This document shows positions 16,355 to 25,885 of a stretch of 64,000 nucleotides of DNA, piece after piece. The stretch comes from Pseudomonas sp. PDM05 (GTDB lineage: Bacteria > Pseudomonadota > Gammaproteobacteria > Pseudomonadales > Pseudomonadaceae): the NCBI RefSeq assembly GCF_014851685.1, contig NZ_JACVAC010000001.1:744001-808000 (forward strand), given 5' to 3'. The translations under genes and the position numbers were made by a program. The notes under the pieces were generated by a model. That model was given only the letters and a program-made list of their open reading frames with translations. It was not told the DNA's origin and searched no databases. Each line of letters starts with the position of its first letter. The first letter of the stretch is position 1.

Positions 16355-17242
16355 TTATTGAGCCGGTGACGGAGAATTGACGGAGCTCTGACGCACCGGC
16401 GGCTTTGCAGGGGCCGGTGCAGTTTGTGTGCCAGCCCGCTTCAAGGCCGCATCCGGTGTTGCATTGGCGGTGCCGGTGCCGGTCAGGCTGCGGCGCACAT
16501 CCAGGTTGCGGGATACCACCAGCACTACCCGGCGGTTCTTGGCGCGGCCTTCTACCGTGGCGTTATTCGCCACTGGCTGGAACTCACCATACCCCACCGA
16601 CGCCAGGCGTCCGGGGTTCACCCCCTGCATCGCGAGCATGCGCACGATGCTCGACGCCCGCGCCGAGGACAGCTCCCAGTTGGTCGGGTACTGCGCGGTG
16701 CTGATCGGGAAATTATCGGTAAAGCCCTCGACGTGGATCGGGTTCTCGAACGGTTTGAGGATCGCCGCGACCTTGTCGATGATGGTGAACGCCTGGTCGC
16801 TGGGCAGCGCATCGGCACTGGCGAACAGCAGGCTGGAATTGAGTTCGATCTCGACCCACAACTCATTGCCGCGCACGGTCATCTGGTTGGAACTGATCAG
16901 GTCGCCAAAGGCGGCGCTGATGTCGTCGGCGATGCTCTTGAGTGGATCACTGGTGCCACCGACGCCGGCGGCGGTTTCGTCGCTGTCGTTGACCAGCGGC
17001 TTGGCCGGGGTCACGGTCCTGGGCCGCTCTTCGCCAATGGGAATCGGCTTGAGGGCGCGATCGGCATCATTGAACACCCCGATCAGCGCCTGGGAAATGA
17101 CTTTGTACTTGCCTTCGTTGATCGACGAGATGGAGTACATCACCACGAAAAACGCGAACAGCAAGGTGATGAAGTCCGCGTAGGACACCAGCCAACGTTC
17201 GTGGTTGACGTGTTCTTCAGGCTCGCGACGGCGACGGCTCAC
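16355..17242 (-). CDS. motD: Flagellar stator protein MotD (MotB-like)
   Basis: 295 aa. A short cytoplasmic head is followed by one membrane helix (FITLLFAFFVVMYSISS) with the proton-relay Asp at position 23 (SYADFITLL), and a periplasmic OmpA/peptidoglycan-binding domain (HVEGFTDNFPISTAQYPTNWELSSARASSIVRML). The tail is Ala/Pro-rich. MotCD is the second stator set of Pseudomonas, important for swarming and torque under load. motC lies upstream with a 121-base gap that contains a degenerate REP. Confidence 0.95.
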   Translation of the reverse strand: MSRRRREPEEHVNHERWLVSYADFITLLFAFFVVMYSISSINEGKYKVISQALIGVFNDADRALKPIPIGEERPRTVTPAKPLVNDSDETAAGVGGTSDPLKSIADDISAAFGDLISSNQMTVRGNELWVEIELNSSLLFASADALPSDQAFTIIDKVAAILKPFENPIHVEGFTDNFPISTAQYPTNWELSSARASSIVRMLAMQGVNPGRLASVGYGEFQPVANNATVEGRAKNRRVVLVVSRNLDVRRSLTGTGTANATPDAALKRAGTQTAPAPAKPPVRQSSVNSPSPAQ

Positions 17243-17266
17243 TGGCAGTTACCTCTCTGAACACAC

Positions 17267-17350
17267 AATTCCCTGTGGCTGGCGAGCGTGTTGTGGTGGT
17301 GACGGGCGAGCTTGCTCGCTCGCCACCAAAGGCCAGTGCGCCACAGATCG
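17267..17350. repeat. Degenerate REP-like inverted repeat between motC and motD
   Basis: The segment has CCCTGTGGCTGGCGAGCG...GGCGAGCTTGCTCGCTCGCC...GCCACAG, a decayed copy of the CTGTGGCGAGGGAGCTTGC-type REP of fluorescent pseudomonads. The core GGCGAGCTTGCTCGC can fold as a hairpin. Confidence 0.55.
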
Positions 17351-17363
17351 ATAACCATCGCCA

Positions 17364-18104
17364 TCAGTCCATGAAGCCCTGGAGCTTCAATTCGATGGAG
17401 CGTGGGTTTTCCCCCTCGGCAATCGACAGGATGCCTTCGAGCAACATCTCGCGATAACGCGACTGGCGCTGGGCAATGGACTTGAGCTTGCTCGCCACCG
17501 GCAGCAACACCAGGTTGGCGCTGGCCACGCCGTAGATGGTGGCGACGAACGCCACGGCAATCCCGCTGCCCAGTTGCGACGGATCGGCGAGGTTGCCCAT
17601 CACGTGGATCAGGCCCATCACCGCACCGATGATGCCGATGGTCGGCGCGTAGCCGCCCATGCTTTCAAAGACTTTGGCGGCATTGATGTCACGGCTCTCC
17701 TGGGTGTAGAAATCCACCTCCAGGATGCTGCGGATCGCTTCCGGTTCGGCGCCGTCCACCAGCAATTGCAGGCCTTTGCGCGCATAGCTGTCGGGCTCGG
17801 CATCGGCCACGCCTTCCAGGCCCAGCAGGCCTTCCTTGCGGGCGGTGAGGCTCCAGTTGACCACGCGGTCGATGCCGCCGGCCAGGTCGACGCGCGGCGG
17901 AAAAATGATCCACACCAAGATCTGCATGGCGCGCTTGAACGAGCTCAACGGCGACTGCAACAACGCGGCGCCCACGGTGCCGCCAATCACGATCAACGCA
18001 GCCGGACCGTTGGCGAGGGCGCCGAGGTGGCCGCCTTCGAGGTAGTTGCCGCCGATGATTGCGACAAACGCCATGGTGATGCCGATCAGGCTCAACACAT
18101 CCAT
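17364..18104 (-). CDS. motC: Flagellar stator protein MotC (MotA-like)
   Basis: 246 aa with four membrane segments (for example SLIGITMAFVAIIGGNYL and GPAALIVIGGTVGAALL at the N-terminus; APTIGIIGAVMGLIHVM and GIAVAFVATIYGVASANLVLLPVA at the C-terminus), the MotA/PomA pattern including the conserved Pro in the third helix. It forms the proton channel with MotD. The ATG shares a base with the cheB stop (TAATG), so cheB and motC are translationally coupled. Confidence 0.96.
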   Translation of the reverse strand: MDVLSLIGITMAFVAIIGGNYLEGGHLGALANGPAALIVIGGTVGAALLQSPLSSFKRAMQILVWIIFPPRVDLAGGIDRVVNWSLTARKEGLLGLEGVADAEPDSYARKGLQLLVDGAEPEAIRSILEVDFYTQESRDINAAKVFESMGGYAPTIGIIGAVMGLIHVMGNLADPSQLGSGIAVAFVATIYGVASANLVLLPVASKLKSIAQRQSRYREMLLEGILSIAEGENPRSIELKLQGFMD

Positions 18105-19234
18105 TAGAGGCAGGCCTCCACCAGATGCTTGCCGATGTCGTCCAGGCTGTACACGGCGTCGGCCAGCTCAGCCTTGACGATGGCCATGGGCATGCCATAG
18201 ATCACGCAGCTGGCTTCGTCCTGCGCCCAGATCGCGCTGCCGCCCTGCTTGAGCAGGCGCGCGCCTTCACGGCCGTCGGCGCCCATGCCGGTGAGGACCA
18301 CCGCCAGAACTTTGTCGCCGTAGGACTTGGCAGCCGAACCGAAGGTGATGTCCACACAGGGTTTGTAGTTCAGGCGCTCGTCGCCCGGCAGGATTTTGAT
18401 CGCACCGCGCCCGTCCACCATCATCTGCTTGCCACCGGGCGCCAGCAGCGCCAGGCCAGGACGCAGGATGTCGCCATCCTCGGCTTCCTTGACGCTGATG
18501 CGGCACAGCTTGTCCAAGCGTTCGGCGAACGCCTTGGTGAAGGCCGCTGGCATGTGTTGGATCAACACAATCGGCGCCGGGAAGTTGGCCGGCAACTGCG
18601 TCAACACGCGCTGCAAGGCCACCGGGCCGCCGGTGGAGGTGCCGATAGCGACCAGCTTGTAGGCTTTGCGTTTCGGCGCTGGCGAGTGCGCCGTGGCGGC
18701 CGCAGCACGCGTCGGTGCTGTCAGCGCAGGCCGGGCAACCGGAGCGGGTGCCGGGCGGCCGAACGTGCTCGCCGATGCGGCAGCCGCCGGTGTCGGCGCA
18801 GGCGCGGGGGCCGGTGCGCTGAACAGGCTGCGACGGTTGCTGCGGGAAATACTGTGGACTTTCTCGCACAGCAGTTGCTTGACCTTCTCGGGGTTGCGCG
18901 AGATGTCTTCGAAATTCTTCGGCAGGAAGTCCACCGCACCAGCGTCCAGCGCATCGAGGGTTACCCGGGCGCCTTCGTGCGTCAGCGAGGAGAACATCAA
19001 TACCGGGGTCGGGCAGCGTTGCATGATGTGTCGAACTGCCGTGATGCCATCCATCATCGGCATCTCGTAGTCCATGGTGATCACGTCCGGCTTCAACGCA
19101 ATGGCTTGATCAATCGCCTCTTTGCCGTTGGTGGCCGTGCCGACCACCTGGATGCTTGGATCGGCGGAAAGAATTTCCGAGACGCGGCGGCGGAAGAAAC
19201 CCGAATCGTCCACCACCAGGACCTTGACTGCCAT
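18104..19234 (-). CDS. cheB: Chemotaxis methylesterase/deamidase CheB
   Basis: 376 aa from the ATG at 19234 (GGAG 5-6 bases upstream; an in-frame GTG two codons earlier is less likely). The receiver domain has D9/D10 and phospho-acceptor D55 (VITMDYEMP). An Ala/Pro-rich linker (about 135-195) joins it to the catalytic domain with the Ser of GTSTGG, the His of IQHMP and a C-terminal Asp region ([10 protein letters not shown]). CheB removes methyl groups from receptor glutamates after phosphorylation by CheA. It is 47 bases after cheA. Confidence 0.97.
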   Translation of the reverse strand: MAVKVLVVDDSGFFRRRVSEILSADPSIQVVGTATNGKEAIDQAIALKPDVITMDYEMPMMDGITAVRHIMQRCPTPVLMFSSLTHEGARVTLDALDAGAVDFLPKNFEDISRNPEKVKQLLCEKVHSISRSNRRSLFSAPAPAPAPTPAAAASASTFGRPAPAPVARPALTAPTRAAAATAHSPAPKRKAYKLVAIGTSTGGPVALQRVLTQLPANFPAPIVLIQHMPAAFTKAFAERLDKLCRISVKEAEDGDILRPGLALLAPGGKQMMVDGRGAIKILPGDERLNYKPCVDITFGSAAKSYGDKVLAVVLTGMGADGREGARLLKQGGSAIWAQDEASCVIYGMPMAIVKAELADAVYSLDDIGKHLVEACL

Positions 19235-19281
19235 AAACACTCCGTTAGGCGGGGCGGGCGAACCGCCCTACCCCACCAGAA

Positions 19282-21519
19282 TCAAATACGCCGAGCGGCG
19301 TAACGCTTGAGCATGCTCGGAACATCGAGAATCAGCGCGATCCGACCGTCACCGGTGATGGTCGCACCCGACATGCCCGGGGTTCCCTGCAGCATTTTGC
19401 CCAAAGGCTTGATCACCACTTCTTCCTGGCCAACCAGTTGATCGACGACAAAGCCGATACGCTGGGTGCCCACGGAAAGAATCACCACATGGCCTTCGCG
19501 CTGCTCTTCATGGGCAGCCGAAGCCACCAGCCAGCGCTTGAGGTAGAACAGTGGCAACGCCTTGTCACGCACGATCACCACTTCCTGGCCGTCGACCACG
19601 TTGGTGCGCGACAGGTCGAGGTGGAAGATCTCGTTGACGTTGACCAGCGGGAAGGCGAACGCCTGGTTGCCCAGCATCACCATCAGGGTCGGCATGATCG
19701 CCAAGGTCAACGGCACCTTGATCACGATCTTCGAACCCTGGCCCTTGGTCGAGTAGATATTGATCGAGCCGTTGAGCTGGCTGATCTTGGTCTTCACCAC
19801 GTCCATGCCGACGCCACGGCCGGACACGTCGGAGATCTCGGTCTTGGTCGAGAAGCCCGGGGCGAAGATCAGGTTGTAGCACTCGGTGTCGGTCAGGCGG
19901 TCGGCGGCGTCCTTGTCCATCACGCCACGCTTGACCGCGATATTGCGCAGGATGGTCGGGTCCATGCCTTTGCCGTCATCGGTAATCGACAGCAGGATAT
20001 GGTCGCCTTCTTGCTCCGCCGCCAGGATCACCTTGCCGCCACGGGACTTGCCCGAGGCTTCGCGTTCTTCCGGGGTTTCCACGCCGTGGTCGACGGCGTT
20101 GCGCACCAAGTGGACCAGCGGGTCGGCCAGGGCCTCGACAAGGTTTTTGTCGAGGTCGGTTTCTTCACCCACCAGTTCCAGGTTGATTTCTTTCTTGAGC
20201 TGGCGCGCGAGGTCGCGAACCAGGCGCGGGAAGCGACCGAAGACTTTCTTGATCGGCTGCATCCGCGTTTTCATCACGGCGGTTTGCAGGTCGGCGGTGA
20301 CCACGTCGAGGTTCGACACGGCCTTCTGCATGGCCTCATCGCCGCTGTTCAGGCCCAGGCGCACCAGGCGGTTACGCACCAGCACCAGTTCGCCGACCAT
20401 GTTCATGATGTCGTCCAGGCGTGCGGTATCAACCCGCACGGTGGTTTCGGCTTCACTGGCAGGCTTTTCAGCGCCAGCCGGTGCAGGTGCCGCGGCACGT
20501 GCTGGGGCAGCGGCGGCGGGCGCCGCAGCAGGCGCGGGAGCCGGTTTGGCGGCTGCCGGAGTCGCAGCTTTCGCCGCCGCTGCTGGCGCCGGCGTGGCGA
20601 CCTTGGCCGTCGCGCCCACTTCGGTGAACTTGCCTTTGCCGTGCAGTTCGTCCAGCAACGACTCGAACTCGTGATCGGAGATCAGTCCGTCGCCGGCAGG
20701 TGCGGCAGGTGCAGCAGGCGTGGCAGCCGCCGCGGTTGGCGCGGTGGCTGCGACGGCGGGCAAGGCGTCGGCTGCAAACGTGCCCTTGCCATGCAGTTGG
20801 TCGAGCAACGCTTCAAATTCGTCGTCGGTGATGTCGGTGCTGGTCGAGGCGGCTGGCGCTTCGGTAGGCGTTTCGGTCGGCGCGGCAGGTGCCACCGCGT
20901 CGGCGGCGAACTGGCCTTTGCCGTGCAACTGGTCGAGCAGCGATTCGAACTCAGCGTCGGTAATGTCTTCGCCCGTCGGCGCCGCAACGGGCGCTGCCGG
21001 AGCTTCAGCCTCGGCCTTGACCGCGCTGAGGGAGTTGAGCAGTTGCTCGAACTCGCTGTCGGTCACGTCCGCTTCGGGCTCTGCCACAGGTTCCGGCACA
21101 GCTTCAGCCACCGGTGCCACCGACATGTCGGCAGGCTCGGCATAGCGCGCCAGGGCGGCCAGCAGTTCCGGCGTGGCTGCGGTGATCGGGGCACGTTCAC
21201 GCACTTGGCTGAACATGCCGTTGACCGCATCCAGTGCTTCGAGAATCACGTCCATCAACTCCGAGTCGACGTGCCGCTCACCCTTGCGCAGGATGTCGAA
21301 CACGTTCTCGGCGATGTGGCAGCACTCCACCAGCTCATGGAGCTGGAGGAAGCCGGCGCCCCCTTTTACAGTATGAAAACCGCGAAAAATTGCATTGAGC
21401 AGGTTCGCATCATCCGGTCGGCTTTCCAGCTCGACCAGTTGCTCGGACAACTGCTCTAAAATTTCGCCGGCCTCTACAAGGAAATCCTGAAGGATCTCTT
21501 CATCGGCGCCGAAGCTCAT
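19282..21519 (-). CDS. cheA: Chemotaxis histidine kinase CheA
   Basis: 745 aa. HPt (P1) domain with phospho-His49 in FHTVKGGAGF; a long Ala/Pro-rich linker (about 130-360); dimerisation domain (DTARLDDIMNMVGELVLVRNRL); HATPase with N, G1, F and G2 boxes (HLVRNAVDHG, DDGKGMD, SGRGVGMDVV); C-terminal CheW-like P5 domain. The linker has no clear P2 domain; instead a motif of the form (I/V)(T/S)DxEFExLLxxLHGKGxF occurs at 186-204, 230-248 and 280-298, with a shorter copy at 152-165. These may be docking sites for CheY, CheB or ParP. CheA phosphorylates CheY and CheB in the receptor array. Confidence 0.97.
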   Translation of the reverse strand: MSFGADEEILQDFLVEAGEILEQLSEQLVELESRPDDANLLNAIFRGFHTVKGGAGFLQLHELVECCHIAENVFDILRKGERHVDSELMDVILEALDAVNGMFSQVRERAPITAATPELLAALARYAEPADMSVAPVAEAVPEPVAEPEADVTDSEFEQLLNSLSAVKAEAEAPAAPVAAPTGEDITDAEFESLLDQLHGKGQFAADAVAPAAPTETPTEAPAASTSTDITDDEFEALLDQLHGKGTFAADALPAVAATAPTAAAATPAAPAAPAGDGLISDHEFESLLDELHGKGKFTEVGATAKVATPAPAAAAKAATPAAAKPAPAPAAAPAAAAPARAAAPAPAGAEKPASEAETTVRVDTARLDDIMNMVGELVLVRNRLVRLGLNSGDEAMQKAVSNLDVVTADLQTAVMKTRMQPIKKVFGRFPRLVRDLARQLKKEINLELVGEETDLDKNLVEALADPLVHLVRNAVDHGVETPEEREASGKSRGGKVILAAEQEGDHILLSITDDGKGMDPTILRNIAVKRGVMDKDAADRLTDTECYNLIFAPGFSTKTEISDVSGRGVGMDVVKTKISQLNGSINIYSTKGQGSKIVIKVPLTLAIMPTLMVMLGNQAFAFPLVNVNEIFHLDLSRTNVVDGQEVVIVRDKALPLFYLKRWLVASAAHEEQREGHVVILSVGTQRIGFVVDQLVGQEEVVIKPLGKMLQGTPGMSGATITGDGRIALILDVPSMLKRYAARRI

Positions 21520-21530
21520 GTGGGTGCTCC

Positions 21531-22319
21531 TTAGAAGCCTAAACTGGATAACAGGTCATCGACATCATCTTGACCCGATACAACGTCTTCACGTTTATCG
21601 GCATGAATCTGCGGACCTTCACCCTTGGCGAGATGTTTTTGTGGATCTTTTTCCGAGAGGATCGCTTCGCGGTCATGTTCGATGCCGGCAAAACGGTCAA
21701 CCTGGCCTGCCATGAGCACCAATTTGAGCAAATTGCTTTCCACTTCGGTGACCAATTGGGTCACACGCTTGATCACCTGACCGGTGAGGTCCTGGTAATC
21801 CTGGGCCAGCAGAATGTCATTGAGGTTGCTGGAAACCATGCGGTTTTCCTGCTCACTGCGTGACAGGAAACCTTCGACCCGACGTGCCAACTCACGAAAC
21901 TCTTCGGCCCCGACTTCGCGGCGCATGAAGCGACCCCAGTCGTGGCTCAAGGCCTGGGCTTCGGTGGCCATGCCGTTGACCAGAGGCGTGGCGTTTTCCA
22001 CCAGGTCCATGGTGCGGTTGGCCGCCGCCTCAGTCAGCCTGACCACATAGGACAGGCGCTCGGTGGCATCGGTGATCTGCGAGATCTCTTCGGCCTGGGG
22101 CATGTGCGGGTCGATCTGGAAATTGACGATCGCACTATGCAGCTCACGCGTGAGCTTGCCCACTTCCTGGTACAGGCCGCGGTCACGGGTCTGGTTGAGC
22201 TCATGGATCAACTGCACCGCGTCGCCGAACTGGCCTCTCTCAAGGCAGTCGACCAACTGGTGAGCATGCTTTTTCAGGGTCGACTCGAAGTCTCCCTGTG
22301 ATGTTTCTTTATGCTCCAT
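21531..22319 (-). CDS. cheZ: CheY-phosphate phosphatase CheZ
   Basis: 262 aa, largely helical. The catalytic segment NDILLAQDYQDLTGQVIKRV has the Asp and Gln pair that attacks CheY-P in CheZ, and the C-terminal DDVDDLLSSLGF is the CheY-binding amphipathic tail. It lies between cheY (18-base gap) and cheA (11-base gap), the standard Pseudomonas order. CheZ dephosphorylates CheY and so restores the default rotation direction. Confidence 0.96.
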   Translation of the reverse strand: MEHKETSQGDFESTLKKHAHQLVDCLERGQFGDAVQLIHELNQTRDRGLYQEVGKLTRELHSAIVNFQIDPHMPQAEEISQITDATERLSYVVRLTEAAANRTMDLVENATPLVNGMATEAQALSHDWGRFMRREVGAEEFRELARRVEGFLSRSEQENRMVSSNLNDILLAQDYQDLTGQVIKRVTQLVTEVESNLLKLVLMAGQVDRFAGIEHDREAILSEKDPQKHLAKGEGPQIHADKREDVVSGQDDVDDLLSSLGF

Positions 22320-22337
22320 AGCTCCCCCGCGATGGCA

Positions 22338-22712
22338 TTAGCCGTGGATGCGTTCGAAGATTTTTTCGATCTTCTCTTTCAAGGCCAATGCAGTGAAAGG
22401 TTTGACCACGTAACCGTTTACCCCGGCTTGGGCGGCTTCGATGATCTGTTCACGCTTGGCTTCGGCGGTCACCATCAGCACGGGCAGGCCGCGCAGCTTT
22501 TCGTCGGCACGCACGTGACGCAGCAGGTCGATACCGGTCATGCCCGGCATGTTCCAGTCGGTTACCAGAAAGTCGATGCTCCCGCTGTTGAGGATCGGAA
22601 TCGCCGTAAGGCCGTCATCCGCCTCGACCGTGTTTGTGAACCCAAGGTCACGCAACAGGTTTTTAATGATCCGCCGCATCGTTGAGAAGTCATCAACGAT
22701 GAGGATTTTCAT
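22338..22712 (-). CDS. cheY: Chemotaxis response regulator CheY
   Basis: 124 aa when started at the ATG at 22712 ([12 protein letters not shown]), matching the length of P. aeruginosa CheY. Phospho-acceptor D52 (LVTDWNMPG), T and K of the active site ([14 protein letters not shown]). The ribosome site is odd: GGAGG lies 17 bases before this ATG but 5 bases before an in-frame TTG at 22724 that would add MDKN, so the true start could be the TTG. CheY-P binds FliM/FliN to change motor rotation. Confidence 0.96.
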   Translation of the reverse strand: MKILIVDDFSTMRRIIKNLLRDLGFTNTVEADDGLTAIPILNSGSIDFLVTDWNMPGMTGIDLLRHVRADEKLRGLPVLMVTAEAKREQIIEAAQAGVNGYVVKPFTALALKEKIEKIFERIHG

Positions 22713-22880
22713 GTTCTTGTCCAATTCGACCTCCAAGCAGTCTTAAACGCGCCCAGCACCTGGACGCGCCATTTCAATCAACAGGCGTTACACAAAAAGG
22801 ACTGCCCAGGGCACCACGGCGCAAAACCGCAAAAGCGTCACGCCTTCACGGTCTCGTCTGCAGTGTCCCCACACTGCCTG

Positions 22881-23621
22881 TCAGCGCGCGCGCCACTCTC
22901 CCAACCGCCCCCGCAAGCGGGCTGCGCACTGGCTATGCAGCTGGCTGACACGCGATTCGCTGACCCCCAGGACCTCACCGATTTCCTTGAGGTTCAGCTC
23001 TTCGTCGTAGTACAGCGCCAACACCAGTCGCTCACGCTCCGGCAAATTGGCAATCGCGTCCGCCAACGCGCCCTGGAAGCGTTCATCCTCCAGGTCGCGC
23101 GACGGCTCAAGATGTGCACTCGCGCCGTCCTCGTGCAGCCCTTCGTGTTCGCCGTCCTGTAGCAGGTCGTCGAAGCTGAACAGGCGGCTGCCCAAGGTAT
23201 CGTTCAAAATCCCGTAATAATCGTCGAGACTCAATTGGAGTTCGGCCGCAACTTCGTGATCTTTAGCGTCGCGACCGGTTTTTGCTTCAATTGCGCGAAT
23301 TGCGTCACTGACCATGCGCGTATTGCGGTGTACCGACCGCGGCGCCCAATCACCTTTACGCACCTCATCGAGCATCGCGCCACGGATACGGATGCCCGCG
23401 TACGTCTCGAAACTGGCACCCTTGCTCGCATCGTATTTGGTCGACACTTCAAGCAGGCCGATCATGCCGGCCTGGATCAAGTCTTCGACCTGCACACTCG
23501 CCGGCAGGCGCGCCAGCAGGTGATAGGCGATGCGCTTGACCAGCGGCGCATAGCGCTCGATCAATTCGCCCTGGCTGTCACGTGCCGACTTCTTGTAAAG
23601 GTTGTAGCCGCTGGATGTCAT
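22881..23621 (-). CDS. fliA: Flagellar sigma factor FliA (sigma-28)
   Basis: 246 aa from the ATG at 23621, which overlaps the fleN stop (ATGA). Sigma-70 family regions are present: region 2 (YAPLVKRIAYHLLARLPASVQVEDLIQAGMIGL...TYAGIRIRGAMLDEVR), region 3 and region 4 (LPERERLVLALYYDEELNLKEIGEVLGVSESRVSQLHSQ). It directs RNA polymerase to late genes such as fliC, and is held by the anti-sigma factor FlgM (not in this window). The upstream frame continues into fleN and is not part of the protein. Confidence 0.97.
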   Translation of the reverse strand: MTSSGYNLYKKSARDSQGELIERYAPLVKRIAYHLLARLPASVQVEDLIQAGMIGLLEVSTKYDASKGASFETYAGIRIRGAMLDEVRKGDWAPRSVHRNTRMVSDAIRAIEAKTGRDAKDHEVAAELQLSLDDYYGILNDTLGSRLFSFDDLLQDGEHEGLHEDGASAHLEPSRDLEDERFQGALADAIANLPERERLVLALYYDEELNLKEIGEVLGVSESRVSQLHSQCAARLRGRLGEWRAR

Positions 23622-24451
23622 AGCACAGGTCCCGCGCTCGTCTGATGCACCAATCGCTCGACGAAAAACTCCAGATGCCCCCGGGGATTGGCGGGCAATG
23701 GCCAAGTATCGACCTTCTGAGCAATAGCCTTGAACGCCAGTGCGCACTTCGAACGAGGGAACGCTTCATAGACCGCACGCTGCTTTTGCACGGCCTTGCG
23801 CACACACTCGTCATAGGGAACTGCGCCTACGTATTGTAAGGCGACATCGAGAAAGCGATCCGTGACCTTGGTCAACTTGGCGAACAGGTTGCGCCCTTCC
23901 TGCGGGCTCTGGGCCATGTTGGCCAGGACGCGGAAGCGGTTCATGCCGTAGTCACGGTTAAGCAATTTGATCAGGGCGTAGGCATCGGTGATCGAGGTGG
24001 GTTCATCGCAGACCACCAGCAAGACTTCCTGCGCGGCGCGCACGAAGCTGACCACCGACTCGCCGATCCCGGCGGCGGTGTCGATCACCAGCACGTCGAG
24101 GTTGTCGCCAATGTCGCTGAACGCCTGGATCAGGCCGGCATGCTGCGCCGGGCTCAAGTGCACCATGCTCTGGGTGCCGGAGGCAGCCGGTACGATGCGG
24201 ATCCCGCCAGGACCCTGGAGCAGCACATCACGCAGCTCGCAGCGGCCCTCGATCACATCGGCGAGGGTGTGTTTGGGCGTCAGCCCCAGCAGAACGTCGA
24301 CATTCGCCAGACCCAGGTCAGCATCCAGCAACATGACCCGACGGCCAAGCTCTGCCAGGGCCAGGGACAAATTCACTGACACGTTAGTTTTCCCGACGCC
24401 ACCTTTGCCGCCGGTCACCGCGATCACCTGTACGGGATGCATGCTGCCCAT
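23618..24451 (-). CDS. fleN: FleN (FlhG), MinD-like ATPase that limits flagellar number
   Basis: 277 aa. Deviant Walker A GGKGGVGKTN near the N-terminus, VMLLDADLGLANVDVLLG (switch I region) and VLVIDTAAGI (Walker B) place it in the MinD/FlhG family; the sequence is very close to P. aeruginosa FleN over its whole length. FleN binds FleQ and represses flagellar transcription, keeping a single or few polar flagella. It lies between flhF and fliA, with the fliA ATG overlapping its stop. Confidence 0.97.
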   Translation of the reverse strand: MGSMHPVQVIAVTGGKGGVGKTNVSVNLSLALAELGRRVMLLDADLGLANVDVLLGLTPKHTLADVIEGRCELRDVLLQGPGGIRIVPAASGTQSMVHLSPAQHAGLIQAFSDIGDNLDVLVIDTAAGIGESVVSFVRAAQEVLLVVCDEPTSITDAYALIKLLNRDYGMNRFRVLANMAQSPQEGRNLFAKLTKVTDRFLDVALQYVGAVPYDECVRKAVQKQRAVYEAFPRSKCALAFKAIAQKVDTWPLPANPRGHLEFFVERLVHQTSAGPVL

Positions 24452-24557
24452 TTTATTTCTTTACCTTGTCTTGCTTAGACGCAGGCTACATGGCTTGGCC
24501 GCGTGAATCGCTTGCAGACCAACGATGTAGATACATTTCACGGTGTTCGCCCTGCCC

Positions 24558-25874
24558 TCAACCCACCCGCTTTGCCGGGTTGTGGTAGAGGTCGGCGAAC
24601 ATATCGGCCATCGCTTCCTCGCTAGGCTCTTCTTGCATTTGCACGCTGACAGCGCGGCTGACCAACTGATGACGGCGCGGCAGATGCAAATCATCCGGGA
24701 TCCGCGGCCCGTCGGTCAGGTAGGCGACCGGTAATTCATGGCTGATCGCCAGGCTCAATACTTCGCCCAGGCTCGCCGTCTCATCCAGTTTAGTCAGGAT
24801 GCAGCCGGCCAGGCCGCAACGTTTGTAGCTGTGGTATGCAGCGGTAAGAACCTGTTTCTGGCTGGTGGTTGCAAGCACCAGGTAATTTTTCGACTTGATG
24901 CCACGCCCGGCCAGGCTTTCCAGTTGCATGCGCAGCGCCGGATCGCTGGCCTGCAGGCCGGCGGTGTCGATCAGCACCACGCGCTTGCGCAGCAGCGGAT
25001 CGAGGGCGTTGGCCAGGGACTGGCCCGGGTCGACGTGGGTCACCGACACATTGAGGATACGGCCCAGGGTCTTGAGCTGCTCCTGGGCGCCGATGCGGTA
25101 GCTGTCCATGCTCACCAGCGCGATGTTGTGCGCGCCGTACTTGAGCACATAACGCGCGGCCAGCTTGGCCAGTGTGGTGGTCTTGCCCATGCCGGCAGGG
25201 CCGACCATGGCGATCACACCGCCCTCTTCCAGGGGCTCGATTTCCGGGGTGACGATCATCCGCGCCAGGTGCGCCAGCAGCATGCGCCAGGCCTGGCGAG
25301 GCTCGTCGATTTCGGTGGTCAGTGCCAGCAGGTCGCGGGACAACGGGCCGGACAGGCCGATGCGTTGCAGGCGGCGCCACAGGTTGGCCTGGGCCGGCTT
25401 GCTGCCTTGCAACTGTGTCCACGCCAGGGAGCCCAGCTGCACTTCCAGCAGCTCACGCAGGCCATTGAGTTCAAAGCGCATCGAGTCAAACACACGCTGG
25501 TCGACTGCGCCCGCCGGTGGCGGCGCTGCAGGACGCGGTGGTTCGGTGAAGGTGGGCTCAACCAAGGGCTCCGCAGCGGTCAACGGCAGGCCGGCGAACA
25601 ACTGGCGATTGGTGGTGGCATCGCTGTCGCCGCGCATGCTCAGTTCGGCCTGGGCCGACACAATGCGCGAGGCGGTCTTGCGCAGCTCGTCTTCGAGTTC
25701 CATGTTCGGCACACGCGGCGCCAGCGCCGAAGGCGTGTAATCCAGGGCAGCCGTCAGCTCGACACCGCCGGCAATACGACGGTTACCGATAATCGCGGCA
25801 TCGGCGCCCAGCTCATCACGCACCAGTTTCATGGCCTGACGCATATCGGCGGCGAAAAAACGCTTCACTTGCAT
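24558..25874 (-). CDS. flhF: FlhF, SRP-type GTPase for polar flagellar placement
   Basis: 438 aa. An N-terminal B domain starts MQVKRFFAADMRQAMKLVRDELG; a variable Pro-rich part follows (about 85-150); then an N domain and a G domain with the P-loop GPAGMGKTTTLAKLAARYV, DSYRIGAQEQL, LIDTAGL and TKLDETASLGE. FlhF recruits early flagellar parts (FliF, FliG) to the cell pole. It starts 11 bases after flhA and precedes fleN by 106 bases. Confidence 0.97.
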   Translation of the reverse strand: MQVKRFFAADMRQAMKLVRDELGADAAIIGNRRIAGGVELTAALDYTPSALAPRVPNMELEDELRKTASRIVSAQAELSMRGDSDATTNRQLFAGLPLTAAEPLVEPTFTEPPRPAAPPPAGAVDQRVFDSMRFELNGLRELLEVQLGSLAWTQLQGSKPAQANLWRRLQRIGLSGPLSRDLLALTTEIDEPRQAWRMLLAHLARMIVTPEIEPLEEGGVIAMVGPAGMGKTTTLAKLAARYVLKYGAHNIALVSMDSYRIGAQEQLKTLGRILNVSVTHVDPGQSLANALDPLLRKRVVLIDTAGLQASDPALRMQLESLAGRGIKSKNYLVLATTSQKQVLTAAYHSYKRCGLAGCILTKLDETASLGEVLSLAISHELPVAYLTDGPRIPDDLHLPRRHQLVSRAVSVQMQEEPSEEAMADMFADLYHNPAKRVG

Positions 25875-25885
25875 AACCCACTACC

